From Oscillospiraceae bacterium (lineage in GTDB: Bacteria > Bacillota_A > Clostridia > Oscillospirales > CAG-272), in NCBI GenBank assembly GCA_015064665.1, contig SVRU01000045.1, forward strand, positions 1 through 21,776: a stretch of DNA of 21,776 nucleotides, read 5' to 3'. Below the pieces are notes generated by a model that was not told the origin of the DNA, searched no databases, and saw only the letters and a program-made list of their open reading frames with translations. Below are positions 1 through 7,684 of the stretch, piece by piece. The position numbers and the translations under genes are program-made. Every line of letters starts with the position of its first letter. Position 1 is the stretch's first letter.

Positions 1-123
1 CGTATAATCATATAAAGTCGTAATCCCAATAGGGAACCATATCTTCGGGCAGGTGATTAAGCATAAAATAGGTAATATCCTTGTGTACCTTCGGCAAAAA
101 CTCAGCCTTTATATGATTATACG
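1..123. repeat. Inverted repeat at the contig end (probable foldback artefact)
   Basis: Bases 1-17 are the exact reverse complement of bases 107-123 (arm CTTTATATGATTATACG). The left arm falls where the first GH88 gene should continue: after the residues YWDYDF the reading frame runs into the copied arm and stops, whereas the paralogue at 911-2101 continues for about 100 residues. The true continuation probably shared a few bases with the copied arm, which would explain the switch. This is typical of a chimeric or palindromic read end rather than biology. Positions 1-17 should not be trusted as genomic sequence. Confidence 0.75.
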
Positions 124-898
124 CCATCGGGAAGCCGTAAACGCCCCACGCGTGACCTCTCGACCAGCAGGAGTCGTCTGAGAAGCCCTGAAGAGTAACG
201 CCGTGCATGGGGGCGCTCGTTACGGGGTCAAACTGATAGTGATGGAAGGACGAGCCGTCCTCTCTTATGAGATAACGCTCTGTCGTTTTTTCATGAGCGA
301 GAGCCGCCGCCGCGTATTTCGGGTCGCCGGTTTCTTCGGTAGCCCAGAATAGCAGGGGAGCATTCATAAGCGAGTCCATCATAGTGCGGTATCCGGCAAC
401 ATTGCCGCCCTTCCACATTCTCCAAGAGCGAATGATGAATTTGCCCTCGTGAGAGTAGCTTGTTCTGTAAAAATAATCGGCAGCCTTGAGAGCAAGCTCG
501 CGCGCCCACTCGTTTCCCGTGAGCTTATAGGCGGCAATGCAGGAGGGCGTGTAAACAAATCCGACGTCGTGTGAGTCCATGCCGACTCTGTCAAGATATC
601 TCTTCTCATAGGTAGGAAGGTGGCTTTCGGCAACGTCACGGAAATACTTGTTGCCCGTTATCTCGTATGCGCGCCAATAACAACCGGTGTACATTCCTGC
701 TTCCCAGTTTTTGTTTTCACTGCATTTATATTTAAACTCAATTGAACGGTTTTCGGGAAAGGCTACGCCGTATTTTTTTGAAAGCTCTTCGAGCTTGTCT
801 GTCGCTTTTTCGGCGGCACGTATAAGCTTTTCACGGCTTATTTTCGGAACTTTTGCATATTTTTCGGGGTTGTTCAGCTTTACAGTTTCTTTTACCAT
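8..898 (-). CDS. GH88 unsaturated glucuronyl hydrolase (copy 2, C-terminus missing)
   Basis: This is the second of two tandem family-88 glycoside hydrolases. The family hydrolyses unsaturated (delta-4,5) uronic acid from oligosaccharides made by polysaccharide lyases, usually in the cytoplasm, by hydrating the double bond. Visible motifs are HDVGF with Asp111, MDSLMNAPLLFW with Asp175, DGSSFHHYQFD, and DDSCWSRGHAWGVYGF. The two Asp positions correspond to the catalytic pair described in Bacillus UGL. The start at 898 has an AAGGAAA ribosome site and lies 12 bases after the stop of its paralogue, so the two are co-transcribed. Only 296 residues are readable against 396 in the paralogue. The missing end (including the expected PRDSSAGV segment) is lost at the contig end, where an inverted-repeat artefact creates a false stop. 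The gene is probably complete in the organism. Confidence 0.9.
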   Translation of the reverse strand: MVKETVKLNNPEKYAKVPKISREKLIRAAEKATDKLEELSKKYGVAFPENRSIEFKYKCSENKNWEAGMYTGCYWRAYEITGNKYFRDVAESHLPTYEKRYLDRVGMDSHDVGFVYTPSCIAAYKLTGNEWARELALKAADYFYRTSYSHEGKFIIRSWRMWKGGNVAGYRTMMDSLMNAPLLFWATEETGDPKYAAAALAHEKTTERYLIREDGSSFHHYQFDPVTSAPMHGVTLQGFSDDSCWSRGHAWGVYGFPMAYNHIKAEFLPKVHKDITYFMLNHLPEDMVPYWDYDFI

Positions 899-910
899 TT
901 TAGTTTTTCC

Positions 911-2101
911 TTACCAGAAGTTTTTGAAATCGGGGGTGAGATATCTTGAAAGAGCCTCAAGATAGAAGTAGTCGCCGTAAACCGCGCACTCGTCAATTCC
1001 CGCGCCCTGCGGCTTCGCGTGGGTAACGTGGCAGATAAGTCCGTCGTAATCTCTGCCTATATCGCCCGTGCATCTGTCGATTGTTGCTTCGAGCATCTGT
1101 GCCGCGGCGCTTTCGTATACCGTTTTTTCCTCGGCGTCGGCGGGCAGATTCTTTGCCATCTCAAGCATACCGCAAGCCGAAATCACGCCTGCAGATGAGT
1201 CGCGGGGCTCGTCACCCGATACGAAATCGTAATCCCAATAGGGAACGCAGTCCTCGGGAAGATGATTAAGCATAAAGTATGAAACAGCCTTATGTACCTT
1301 CGGAAGAAATTCGGCTTTTACGTGGTTATAGGCTGCGGGGAAGCCGTAAACGCCCCACGCGTGACCTCTTGACCAGCAGGAGTCGTCCTTATGTCCTTGG
1401 AAGGTAAGTCCTCTTACGGGGCCTGCGGTGATGGGGTCAAACTGATAGTGATGGAAGGAGGAGCCGTCCTCTCTTATGAGATAACGCTCGGTGGTTTTCT
1501 CGTGATTGAGAGCCGCCGCCATGAATTTCGGATTTGCCGTTTGCTCGCTCGCCCAGAAGAGCAGAGGTGCGTTCATAAGCGAGTCCATCATAGTACGGCA
1601 TCCGCTGCCCGATGCCCAGCTTCTCCAAGAGCGGATTATAAATTTACCCTCCTCAGAGTAGCTTGTTCTGTAATAATATTCTGCCGCGCGCAGAGCAAGC
1701 TCTTTTGCATACTCGTTTCCCGTGAGCTTATACGCCGCAATACAGGACGGAGTAAATACGAATCCTACGTCGTGGTCGTCCATACCGCGTCTTTCGTCAA
1801 GGCGGTTCTGATAGGTTTCGAGATGTCTTTCGGCAACCTCGCGAAAAAATTTATTTCCGGTTATTTCGTATGCTCGCCAATAGCAGCCGGTATACATACC
1901 GCCTACCCAGTTTTTGTTTATATCGCAGACGTATTTGTAATCAACCGAGCAGGGCGCGGGGAATCCGTCAACGTATTTTTTTGCCAAGGCTTCAAGCTTG
2001 TCGGTGGCTTTCTCGGCAGCCTTTATAAGCTTGTTCTTGCTTATTTCGGGAACTTTAGTAAATCTTTCGGGGTTGTTAAGAGTAATCTTTTCGGTTACCA
2101 T
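911..2101 (-). CDS. GH88 unsaturated glucuronyl hydrolase (copy 1)
   Basis: Full-length 396-residue GH88 enzyme. Catalytic candidates are Asp111 (HDVGF) and Asp173 (MDSLMN). The signature blocks DGSSFHHYQFD (about 212-222), DDSCWSRGHAWGVYGF (239-254) and PYWDYDF (287-293) followed by PRDSSAGVI (299-307) are all present. No signal peptide is visible, in line with cytoplasmic action on imported unsaturated disaccharides. It lies downstream of a DUF6440 gene and upstream of a close paralogue, in a long minus-strand operon starting with a LacI-type regulator. The two copies are most alike around the active site and differ mainly in the first 65 residues, around 150-170 and around 225-235, which suggests different substrate linkages or sulfation patterns. 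No polysaccharide lyase or sulfatase is visible, so the upstream depolymerase must be elsewhere. Confidence 0.93.
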   Translation of the reverse strand: MVTEKITLNNPERFTKVPEISKNKLIKAAEKATDKLEALAKKYVDGFPAPCSVDYKYVCDINKNWVGGMYTGCYWRAYEITGNKFFREVAERHLETYQNRLDERRGMDDHDVGFVFTPSCIAAYKLTGNEYAKELALRAAEYYYRTSYSEEGKFIIRSWRSWASGSGCRTMMDSLMNAPLLFWASEQTANPKFMAAALNHEKTTERYLIREDGSSFHHYQFDPITAGPVRGLTFQGHKDDSCWSRGHAWGVYGFPAAYNHVKAEFLPKVHKAVSYFMLNHLPEDCVPYWDYDFVSGDEPRDSSAGVISACGMLEMAKNLPADAEEKTVYESAAAQMLEATIDRCTGDIGRDYDGLICHVTHAKPQGAGIDECAVYGDYFYLEALSRYLTPDFKNFW

Positions 2102-2138
2102 AACGGTTTTTCCTTTCGGTAAGATAATTTTTATTCGG

Positions 2139-2330
2139 TCAGCTTTTAATTATTGGTGTGATTATAGGCTTTCCCTCTCTGTCAAGAAGTACGGTCAGTC
2201 CTCCGGCATATCCTGATGCGTGGAAAAAGTAGTTGACCCCGGTTTCGCGGTCAACCCAGATTTCGTTACCCGAAAACGAGCCGTCGGTGTGTTGCTTTAT
2301 AAACCTTTGTGGCTTCTTTTCCTTTGCCAT
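2139..2330 (-). CDS. DUF6440 family small protein
   Basis: A 63-residue protein matching the DUF6440 pattern: a basic start (MAKEKKPQRFIKQ), then EIWVDRETGVNYFFH, GYAGGLTVLLD and GKPII. The WVD-x-x-TGVNY-x-FH and SGY-x-GGLT-x-LLD blocks are typical. It looks like a compact beta-rich domain with no membrane segment and no catalytic motif. The ATG overlaps the stop of the upstream M20 gene (TAATG), implying translational coupling. The family has no assigned function. In Clostridia such genes are scattered and often sit in metabolic operons, so the position here does not prove a role in glycan use. Confidence 0.8.
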   Translation of the reverse strand: MAKEKKPQRFIKQHTDGSFSGNEIWVDRETGVNYFFHASGYAGGLTVLLDREGKPIITPIIKS

Positions 2331-3697
2331 TATACCTTCTCCTCTGCATCTGAGTTCTCTGACAGAGCATTTTTGAGAATTGCCGTTCCGTCATCGTGAT
2401 ATACAATTCTGTCCCCCGAGGTGTTTATGCTGTCCTGATAATCAAGGAACGCCTTTGCTGAGGGGAAGAGGGGCTTGTGCTCGCTGATAATTCTTTTTCC
2501 TCGTTCAGCTCCGTTTTCAAGAATAAGTTTAAGCATTATAACCTGCCATTTTGCACAGTCAACGCATGCAATTTCAGGGTTAACTATCTGATAGTCGTTT
2601 CCGTGGCTCTTTCCGTCCGAACCGCCGCAGTAGGGGTGAACTACGGGCATAATTGAGGAGAGGTCGCCCATATCGGTGCTTCCCGTGCTGAATGCATAGT
2701 CAATATTAAACTTTTCACCCGGGTAAAGAAGCTCGTACGCATCCTTTGCAACCTCAATCATGTTGGAGTCGTTAACAAGGGGAGAGTAGCCGGGCATGTC
2801 GATAATTTCAATATTTGTGTTAAGAGAGTATGCCGCGCCTATAAGAGCCTGATTGACTCTTTTATTTGCTGAATCCATAGCCTCAAAGGTCTTGCCGCGG
2901 ATGTAGCTCTCAAGCGTTACTTCCTCGGGAATTGCGTTGACCATATCGCCGCCGTGAGTGATTATGGGATGGAATCTGATGAGGTCTGTGTCATGGAAGG
3001 TTTCGCGCACTGCATTTGCCGCGGAAAGTCCGCACGTTGCAGCGTAAAGAGCGTTCTTTCCGGCCCAGGGAGCTCCGCCCGCGTGAGCCGCCGTTCCCTT
3101 GTATATAATTCTCTTTGCGATACAACCGACAGAGCCGAGTCTTGCAGTATAGCCCTTTGCAGTATGAACCATCAAAGCAATATCAACTCCGTCAAAGTAA
3201 CCGCGGTATAAAAATTCGCTCTTTCCGCCAAAATACTTGATTTTGCCATCTGCCTTGAGCTTGCTTCTGTATTCTATTTCAAGAAGCTCTTCTGCAGGAA
3301 CGGCGCAAAGTCTGATTTTTCCCGTAAGTCCGTCAAGCACCGACTTTTCGGTAAGAGCCGCCGCAACACCGAGAAGCGCTGCACACTGAGCGTTATGGCC
3401 ACAGGAATGAACTGCGCCGGTTTCGGGATTTGCTTCTTTGTGAGCGGGGCATATTATAGAGTCGAGCTCACCGAGCACAAGCACCGTCGGACCCGGCTTG
3501 CCCGTGTCAACCTCGGTCAAAAATCCGGTTATTCCGTCAGCATACGTAAGCTTATATCCAAGTGCCTCAAATTGCTCCGCAAGGTACTTTGAGGTTTCAA
3601 CTTCCTTGTAACCCGTTTCAGGGTGTGCCCATATATAGCGCTCAGCGTCAAGTATAAGCTGACGGTAAGCATCTACCGCGCGTACGATGTTCTCCAT
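2330..3697 (-). CDS. M20-family metallo-amidohydrolase (AbgB/aminoacylase-like)
   Basis: A 455-residue member of the M20 (M20D/AbgB-like) metallopeptidase and amidohydrolase family, which hydrolyses amide bonds of N-acyl amino acids or related small molecules with two metal ions. Metal-site motifs are visible: HSCGHNAQ (Cys99, His101), VPAEE (Glu136, Glu137), a dimerisation-domain GTAAHAGG (His205) and a C-terminal GKSHG (His365). The ELDSI segment (77-81) corresponds to the GARAELDAL region of AbgB. No signal peptide is seen, so it is probably cytoplasmic. It lies 24 bases downstream of the histidine phosphatase and is translationally coupled to DUF6440. In this operon it might remove an N-acyl group from an amino sugar or amino acid, but that is inference; the substrate cannot be named. 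Confidence 0.88.
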   Translation of the reverse strand: MENIVRAVDAYRQLILDAERYIWAHPETGYKEVETSKYLAEQFEALGYKLTYADGITGFLTEVDTGKPGPTVLVLGELDSIICPAHKEANPETGAVHSCGHNAQCAALLGVAAALTEKSVLDGLTGKIRLCAVPAEELLEIEYRSKLKADGKIKYFGGKSEFLYRGYFDGVDIALMVHTAKGYTARLGSVGCIAKRIIYKGTAAHAGGAPWAGKNALYAATCGLSAANAVRETFHDTDLIRFHPIITHGGDMVNAIPEEVTLESYIRGKTFEAMDSANKRVNQALIGAAYSLNTNIEIIDMPGYSPLVNDSNMIEVAKDAYELLYPGEKFNIDYAFSTGSTDMGDLSSIMPVVHPYCGGSDGKSHGNDYQIVNPEIACVDCAKWQVIMLKLILENGAERGKRIISEHKPLFPSAKAFLDYQDSINTSGDRIVYHDDGTAILKNALSENSDAEEKV

Positions 3698-3721
3698 AAA
3701 TTGTACTCCTTTATTTTGAAA

Positions 3722-4360
3722 TTAATTATGTGTTGTGGATTTGAAGCCTGTGAGAAGCCCGTCAAGGTGCTCGCTGTACCCTAACTTGATAACCGTAAAG
3801 CTTTCACCGTCGCAGTCAAGTTCGGTAATCGAGTTGTTGTATAGGCTTTTTCTTTCGGAAATATCTATGCCGAGCAGCGGTACCTGCAATGCCATAAGCG
3901 GCCCGTTATGAGTCGATACCAAAACCGTTTTTCCGTCGTTTTCAGCAATAATATCTAAAACTGCGGCATAGGCTCTGTTTAAAACGTCACTCATTCCCTC
4001 ACCGCCTGTGGTTTTTGAGTTAACGCTGTCTTTTTTATACCGCTCGTAATCTTCTTTGTATACCTCTCTCACCTCGGAGAAGAGCAAGCCCTGCCATTTT
4101 CCGGCATAAATTTCCCGAAGTCTTGGGTCGGTTTTGATTTCAAGTCCAAGCGGGTCGGCAACAGGTCTTGCCGTTTCTATCGCTCGCACAAGATCACTTG
4201 AATAAACAGCGTCTATTTTGTAATTTTTGAGTATGTATTCGGCTGTGATTTTTGCCTGTGTTATGCCTTTTTCCGTCAGCTCCACGTCGGTTTGACCGGT
4301 ATATCTTTGTTCAAGGTTATATACGCTCTCACCGTGGCGAATAAGTATCAGCTTAGTCAT
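3722..4360 (-). CDS. Histidine phosphatase family protein (phosphoglycerate-mutase fold)
   Basis: A 212-residue histidine-phosphatase-superfamily enzyme. It has the catalytic RHGE box (Arg8, His9, Glu11 from the chosen start), a YTGQTDVELTEKG block, SSDLVRAIETA with the second Arg, the EIYAGKWQG segment, and VLVSTHNG with the second catalytic His. Members dephosphorylate sugar phosphates, alpha-ribazole phosphate or similar small molecules through a phosphohistidine. The ATG at 4360 is chosen because GGAG lies seven bases upstream; an in-frame GTG at 4378 is less likely. The start overlaps the last codons of the LacI-type gene, so the two are coupled. In context it may be a sugar-phosphate phosphatase, but the substrate is not determinable. 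Confidence 0.88.
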   Translation of the reverse strand: MTKLILIRHGESVYNLEQRYTGQTDVELTEKGITQAKITAEYILKNYKIDAVYSSDLVRAIETARPVADPLGLEIKTDPRLREIYAGKWQGLLFSEVREVYKEDYERYKKDSVNSKTTGGEGMSDVLNRAYAAVLDIIAENDGKTVLVSTHNGPLMALQVPLLGIDISERKSLYNNSITELDCDGESFTVIKLGYSEHLDGLLTGFKSTTHN

Positions 4361-5321
4361 TTTTAACTCCAATTTCACTTGACTCTCTCAGGTGGAGAGT
4401 CGATTCTATAACCGTGCATTTTTCATAAGGCTTGCCCATCATCATATTTATAAGCGTGTCGGCTACCGCTTTGCACAGCCTGTCACAGTTGTGGTCGATT
4501 GAAGAGAGGGATGGGGTAAGATATTTTGCCTCCGGAATATTGTCCATTCCGATAACGGCAACGTCATCCGGCACCTTGTAGCCGTGTTCGGCAAGGCATC
4601 TCATAGCGCCGATAGCAAGATAGTCGTATGCGCATATCAGGGCACGCGGCGGCTTTCCGCGCTTTATCAATTCTTCTGTTGTTTTATAAGCTCCGCCTGC
4701 GAATCTGTCGCCAACGGCGATAAGGCTTGGGTCATAGTAACCGAGCTTTTTTTTCATAATGTCAGTAAAGATTTTTTTCTTCGATTCGGTGAGCCATTCT
4801 CCGATAAAGCCGATGTCGGTAACTCCTTTTGATACAAAGTGGTCAATAGCCTCCTCGAAAGCCGCGGTCTTGTCTATAACAACCCGCACCGTGCTTTCGT
4901 TTGCGCGTCCTGTGCAGACTATAGGAATATCGCCTGCCGCCTCCATTGCCGATGCTCCGTCAAGTAGTACTATTCCGTCAACTCTCGCGTATTTTGAATA
5001 GTAGTCAACGAGCGACCTTCCCCGCTCCTTTGAAAACTGCGTGGTTGCAACGCATATCTCGCATCCCTGGTCTTCAAATGCCATTTGCAAATGAGCAACG
5101 ATATTCGCATAGTAAAGGCTTTCAAGCTCGGGGCAGATAACCGCGATGACAAGTCTGGGGTATTTTGCGTTAAAGAACTTTTTAAAACAGCCGTGCTTTT
5201 TTGCTATTTCGAAAATTATCTCGCGCGTTTCCTCGTTCACCTCGGGGCTCATCGAAAACGCCTTCGATGCGGTGGAAATAGAAACGCAGGCTAGCTTTGC
5301 TATTTTTGAGAGGGTCAACAT
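4353..5321 (-). CDS. LacI-family transcriptional regulator
   Basis: A 322-residue LacI/GalR-type repressor. Residues 3-23 form the helix-turn-helix (LSKIAKLACVSISTASKAFS), followed by a hinge region. The periplasmic-binding-protein-like effector domain starts near residue 57 (LVIAVICPE) and contains DGIVLLDG, DIGFIG, ALICAYDYLAIGAMRCL and VAVIGMDNIPEA, all standard for the family. The N-terminal helix is TASKAF rather than the more usual TVSRAL. It is the first gene of the minus-strand glycan operon and is divergent from the GH39-like gene, so it most likely controls both and itself. A strong promoter and a palindrome lie just upstream. The effector is probably a mono- or disaccharide product of this pathway. 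Confidence 0.93.
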   Translation of the reverse strand: MLTLSKIAKLACVSISTASKAFSMSPEVNEETREIIFEIAKKHGCFKKFFNAKYPRLVIAVICPELESLYYANIVAHLQMAFEDQGCEICVATTQFSKERGRSLVDYYSKYARVDGIVLLDGASAMEAAGDIPIVCTGRANESTVRVVIDKTAAFEEAIDHFVSKGVTDIGFIGEWLTESKKKIFTDIMKKKLGYYDPSLIAVGDRFAGGAYKTTEELIKRGKPPRALICAYDYLAIGAMRCLAEHGYKVPDDVAVIGMDNIPEAKYLTPSLSSIDHNCDRLCKAVADTLINMMMGKPYEKCTVIESTLHLRESSEIGVKND

Positions 5322-5354
5322 AAAACTTCCCTTGAATATTATATCTTTTAAACC

Positions 5355-5383
5355 ATTATATATTAATGCGCGCGATTTTTCAA
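5355..5383 (-). promoter_or_regulatory. Sigma-A promoter of the LacI/GH88 operon
   Basis: On the minus strand TTGAAA (5378-5383) and TATAAT (5355-5360) are separated by exactly 17 bases. The start codon is about 35 bases further downstream, preceded by AAGGGAAG as ribosome site. The spacer contains a CGCGCG core (5369-5374), a possible autoregulatory operator half. Confidence 0.75.
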
Positions 5384-5398
5384 GTAAAAAAGAAATTA

Positions 5399-5415
5399 TT
5401 TTCGAAAAATTTTCG
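5399..5415. promoter_or_regulatory. Candidate LacI-type operator between divergent promoters
   Basis: Two overlapping perfect palindromes share one arm: TTTTCGAAAA (5399-5408) and CGAAAA-A-TTTTCG (5403-5415). A central CG in an AT-rich palindrome is common for LacI-family sites. The site lies upstream of the -35 boxes of both divergent promoters, where a bound dimer could affect both. Binding is inferred. Confidence 0.4.
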
Positions 5416-5427
5416 TTCGTTAATTAC

Positions 5428-5478
5428 TTGACAAACAAATTTATATATGGTACAGTTAGATTATCATAAATCCGGAGG
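5428..5478 (+). promoter_or_regulatory. Promoter and ribosome site of the GH39-like gene
   Basis: TTGACA at 5428-5433 is followed after 17 bases by TACAGT (5451-5456). This is a weak -10 (four of six) with an upstream TGG resembling an extended -10. A GGAGG at 5474-5478 precedes the ATG at 5487. A strong -35 with a weak -10 fits a regulated promoter. Confidence 0.6.
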
Positions 5479-5486
5479 ATTAAAAG

Positions 5487-6824
5487 ATGGAAAATATTAA
5501 GTTTGACCTTTCGAAAACCTATGGCAATTTCAGAGCTATGAACGCCGTAAATAACGGTCCCATTCATAAACGCCACGCAAACGACCAGTCGCGCTCGAAT
5601 CTTGAAGACTACAAGGCTGCGCGTATACCGTACGCTCGAAATCACGATGCATCCTATTGCTCGAGCTACGGTGGGGAGCACACTGTTGATATTTCGGCAA
5701 TTTTCCCGAATTTTGATGCAGATCCATATAAAGAAGAGTCGTATGATTTCGCCTGCACCGATGAATATATTGCGGTAACGCTTGAGGCAGGTACCGAAAC
5801 CTTCTTCCGCCTTGGTCAGAAGATAGAGCATTACATAAAAAAATTCAACATCTATCCGCCCAAGGACGTTAAAAAATGGGCAGTAATATGCGAGCATATA
5901 ATCCGTCACTACAACGAGGGCTGGGCAAACGGCTACGAGTACGGAATCAAATACTGGGAGATTTGGAACGAGCCCGACCTTGATTCCGATTATAAGGACG
6001 GCAAGTGGGTATACCGCGATTACAGAAGAACCTGGGGCGGTAATATCGAGGAGTTTTACGAGCTTTACGAGGTTGCGGCAAAGCACCTTAAATCCTGCTT
6101 CCCGAATCTTAAAGTAGGAGGTCCCGCGCTTTGTGGAAAAGTTGATTGGGGCGCAGATTTCCTTTGCGAGATGCAAAAAAGAAACGTTCCCATTGATTTC
6201 TTCTCCTGGCATATTTACTCAAATCGCGTAGGACACGTTATCGAACGCGCCGCAGCCGTAAGGGAAGCAATGGACAAGTACGGATACGGTGATGCCGAAA
6301 GCATACTCAACGAGTGGAACTACGTTCAAGGTTGGATTGGTGACGAGTTTACTTACTCTATCGAGCAAATAATAGGACTTAAGGGTTCGGCGTTCACTCT
6401 TGCAACCATGTGCGCTTCTCAAAAGTCGGATATAATTGATATGCTTATGTACTATGATGCACGTCCGTGTGCGTTTAACGGTCTTTGGGATTTCTACACT
6501 CTCCGTCCCTTCAAGGGATACTATCCTTTCTATTGGTACGGCATGTTCTACGATTGCGAAGCCGAGGTGCGCTCCGAGGCGGACCCGGAGGACGTTTACA
6601 CACTCTGCGGAGTTGATAAAAACGGAAAGACGACAACCACCGTCACCTACTACACCAACGATGACAACGCTCCCTCAAAGGACGTAAAGCTTGATTTCGG
6701 CAAGGAGGGCGAATACGAGGTTTATTACCTTGATAATTCACACGACCCCCAAGTTGCTGTCAAAACAAGTAAACTTGAGTTTACGCTTGAAAGATGCGCC
6801 TCCATTCTTGTTAAGGAAATTTAA
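5487..6824 (+). CDS. GH39-like clan GH-A glycoside hydrolase
   Basis: A 445-residue retaining glycosidase resembling GH39 (beta-xylosidase and alpha-L-iduronidase family, clan GH-A). It has a (beta/alpha)8 catalytic domain through roughly residue 370 and a small C-terminal beta domain. The acid/base is the Glu of EIWNEPD (Glu162) and the probable nucleophile is the Glu of ESILNEWNY (Glu276); DFFSWHIY (238-244) is the usual strand before the nucleophile. The start has a clear GGAGGAT ribosome site. No signal peptide is seen, so it should act inside the cell. It is divergent from the LacI-type regulator and opposite the GH88 genes, which makes an iduronidase- or xylosidase-like role on uronate-containing oligosaccharides plausible. 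Specificity is not proven; a related GH-A family such as GH79 or an unassigned branch is possible. Confidence 0.82.
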   Translation: MENIKFDLSKTYGNFRAMNAVNNGPIHKRHANDQSRSNLEDYKAARIPYARNHDASYCSSYGGEHTVDISAIFPNFDADPYKEESYDFACTDEYIAVTLEAGTETFFRLGQKIEHYIKKFNIYPPKDVKKWAVICEHIIRHYNEGWANGYEYGIKYWEIWNEPDLDSDYKDGKWVYRDYRRTWGGNIEEFYELYEVAAKHLKSCFPNLKVGGPALCGKVDWGADFLCEMQKRNVPIDFFSWHIYSNRVGHVIERAAAVREAMDKYGYGDAESILNEWNYVQGWIGDEFTYSIEQIIGLKGSAFTLATMCASQKSDIIDMLMYYDARPCAFNGLWDFYTLRPFKGYYPFYWYGMFYDCEAEVRSEADPEDVYTLCGVDKNGKTTTTVTYYTNDDNAPSKDVKLDFGKEGEYEVYYLDNSHDPQVAVKTSKLEFTLERCASILVKEI

Positions 6825-6868
6825 CGAAAAAAGCCGATAAGCAAGAATAAATAAAACGGAATTCCCGG

Positions 6869-6897
6869 TTGACAGCGACTTATAATTGTGATATAAT
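6869..6897 (+). promoter_or_regulatory. Perfect consensus sigma-A promoter
   Basis: TTGACA (6869-6874), a 17-base spacer and TATAAT (6892-6897) match the consensus exactly. The transcript would start near 6904, and the ribosome site GGAGG (6934-6938) precedes the ATG at 6944. Such a strong promoter normally needs a repressor, and an inverted repeat overlaps its -10. Confidence 0.85.
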
Positions 6898-6904
6898 TAT
6901 AAGT
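6878..6904. promoter_or_regulatory. Inverted-repeat operator overlapping the -10 box
   Basis: Perfect 10-base arms ACTTATAATT (6878-6887) and AATTATAAGT (6895-6904) are separated by seven bases and cover the spacer, the -10 and the expected start point. A dimeric repressor bound here would block RNA polymerase. The architecture (long arms, odd gap) fits a winged-helix or TetR/GntR-like site better than a LacI site, so the regulator may be encoded elsewhere. This is inference. Confidence 0.6.
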
Positions 6905-6943
6905 AGCCCTTAGACTTGGGAATTTTGTTTTTTGGAGGTAAGT

Positions 6944-7681
6944 ATGGGCGGTATTAAGGACGGCAGCTTTATCGGCGGTGACGACCTGCATTCCTTTTTA
7001 ATGATAGGGCAGTCGAATATGGCAGGGCGAGGAAATCTTGCCGACGTTGAGCCTATAAACAATTTCCGCTGTTATATGTTAAGAAACGGCAGGTTTTTGC
7101 GTATGAGCGAGCCTGTAAACCCCGACAGAGCGATATTCGGCAAGGGCTTTACAAGCGGAGTCAGCCTTGCGGCAAGCTTTGCCGATGAATTCGCAAAGGA
7201 ATACAAAGCACGCGTCGGACTTATCCCGTGTGCTGACGGCGGAACTGCCATTGACAAGTGGCAGCCGGGCACAGTTCTGTTTGATAATGCCGTTTTTATG
7301 ACCAAGCTCGCTATGAGAAGCTCAAGCTTTTCGGGTATTATTTGGCATCAGGGCGAAAGCGACTGTACGAGTGACGAAAGTCTTGACGCATATAAGTCGA
7401 AATTTGTAAATTTCGTAGATACGATAAGGCGTGAGCTTGGGGCAGAGAATCTTCCGTTCATTGCCGGTGAAATATCCGAGAACATCTCGGAAAACTGGGA
7501 AATAGGTGACAGAGCTACAAGATTTAACCGTATGCTAAACGGACTTGTCAATGAAATTTCCCATTTCGGTGTAGCTTCGTCAAACGGACTTACTCTCAAG
7601 GATGACGGTTTGCATTTTACCGCGTTATCGGCAAGAGAGCTAGGAAAAAGATATTTTGAAATTTATAAGAAAGTAAGATAA
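6944..7681 (+). CDS. Sialate-O-acetylesterase-like SGNH carbohydrate esterase
   Basis: A 245-residue SASA-type (PF03629-like) SGNH hydrolase that removes O-acetyl groups from sugars. The nucleophile is Ser24 in LMIGQSNMAGRG; the GTAIDKWQPG block (100-109) and IIWHQGESDC (132-141) follow, and the Asp/His pair is in DDGLHF (Asp221, His224). The ATG at 6944 is chosen because GGAGG lies five bases upstream; an in-frame TTG at 6932 would overlap that site. No signal peptide is present, so it should deacetylate imported oligosaccharides. It is followed three bases later by a second SGNH-type gene. Homologues act on sialic acids or plant xylan-type sugars; the uronate enzymes nearby make O-acetylated uronoglycans more likely than sialic acid. 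Confidence 0.88.
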   Translation: MGGIKDGSFIGGDDLHSFLMIGQSNMAGRGNLADVEPINNFRCYMLRNGRFLRMSEPVNPDRAIFGKGFTSGVSLAASFADEFAKEYKARVGLIPCADGGTAIDKWQPGTVLFDNAVFMTKLAMRSSSFSGIIWHQGESDCTSDESLDAYKSKFVNFVDTIRRELGAENLPFIAGEISENISENWEIGDRATRFNRMLNGLVNEISHFGVASSNGLTLKDDGLHFTALSARELGKRYFEIYKKVR

Positions 7682-7684
7682 AAA

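Noticed and set aside
1391..2122. Long plus-strand open frame antisense to the first GH88 gene
   Set aside because: The minus-strand GH88 frame is complete with all signature motifs; the antisense frame has no recognisable domain.
5424..6212. Long minus-strand open frame antisense to the GH39-like gene
   Set aside because: It overlaps a clearly functional enzyme with catalytic motifs on the plus strand, lacks a ribosome site and family similarity, and is a shadow of codon bias.
6825..6868. Terminator after the GH39-like gene
   Set aside because: GGAATTCC is palindromic but too short and without a T-run; no convincing hairpin terminator was found.
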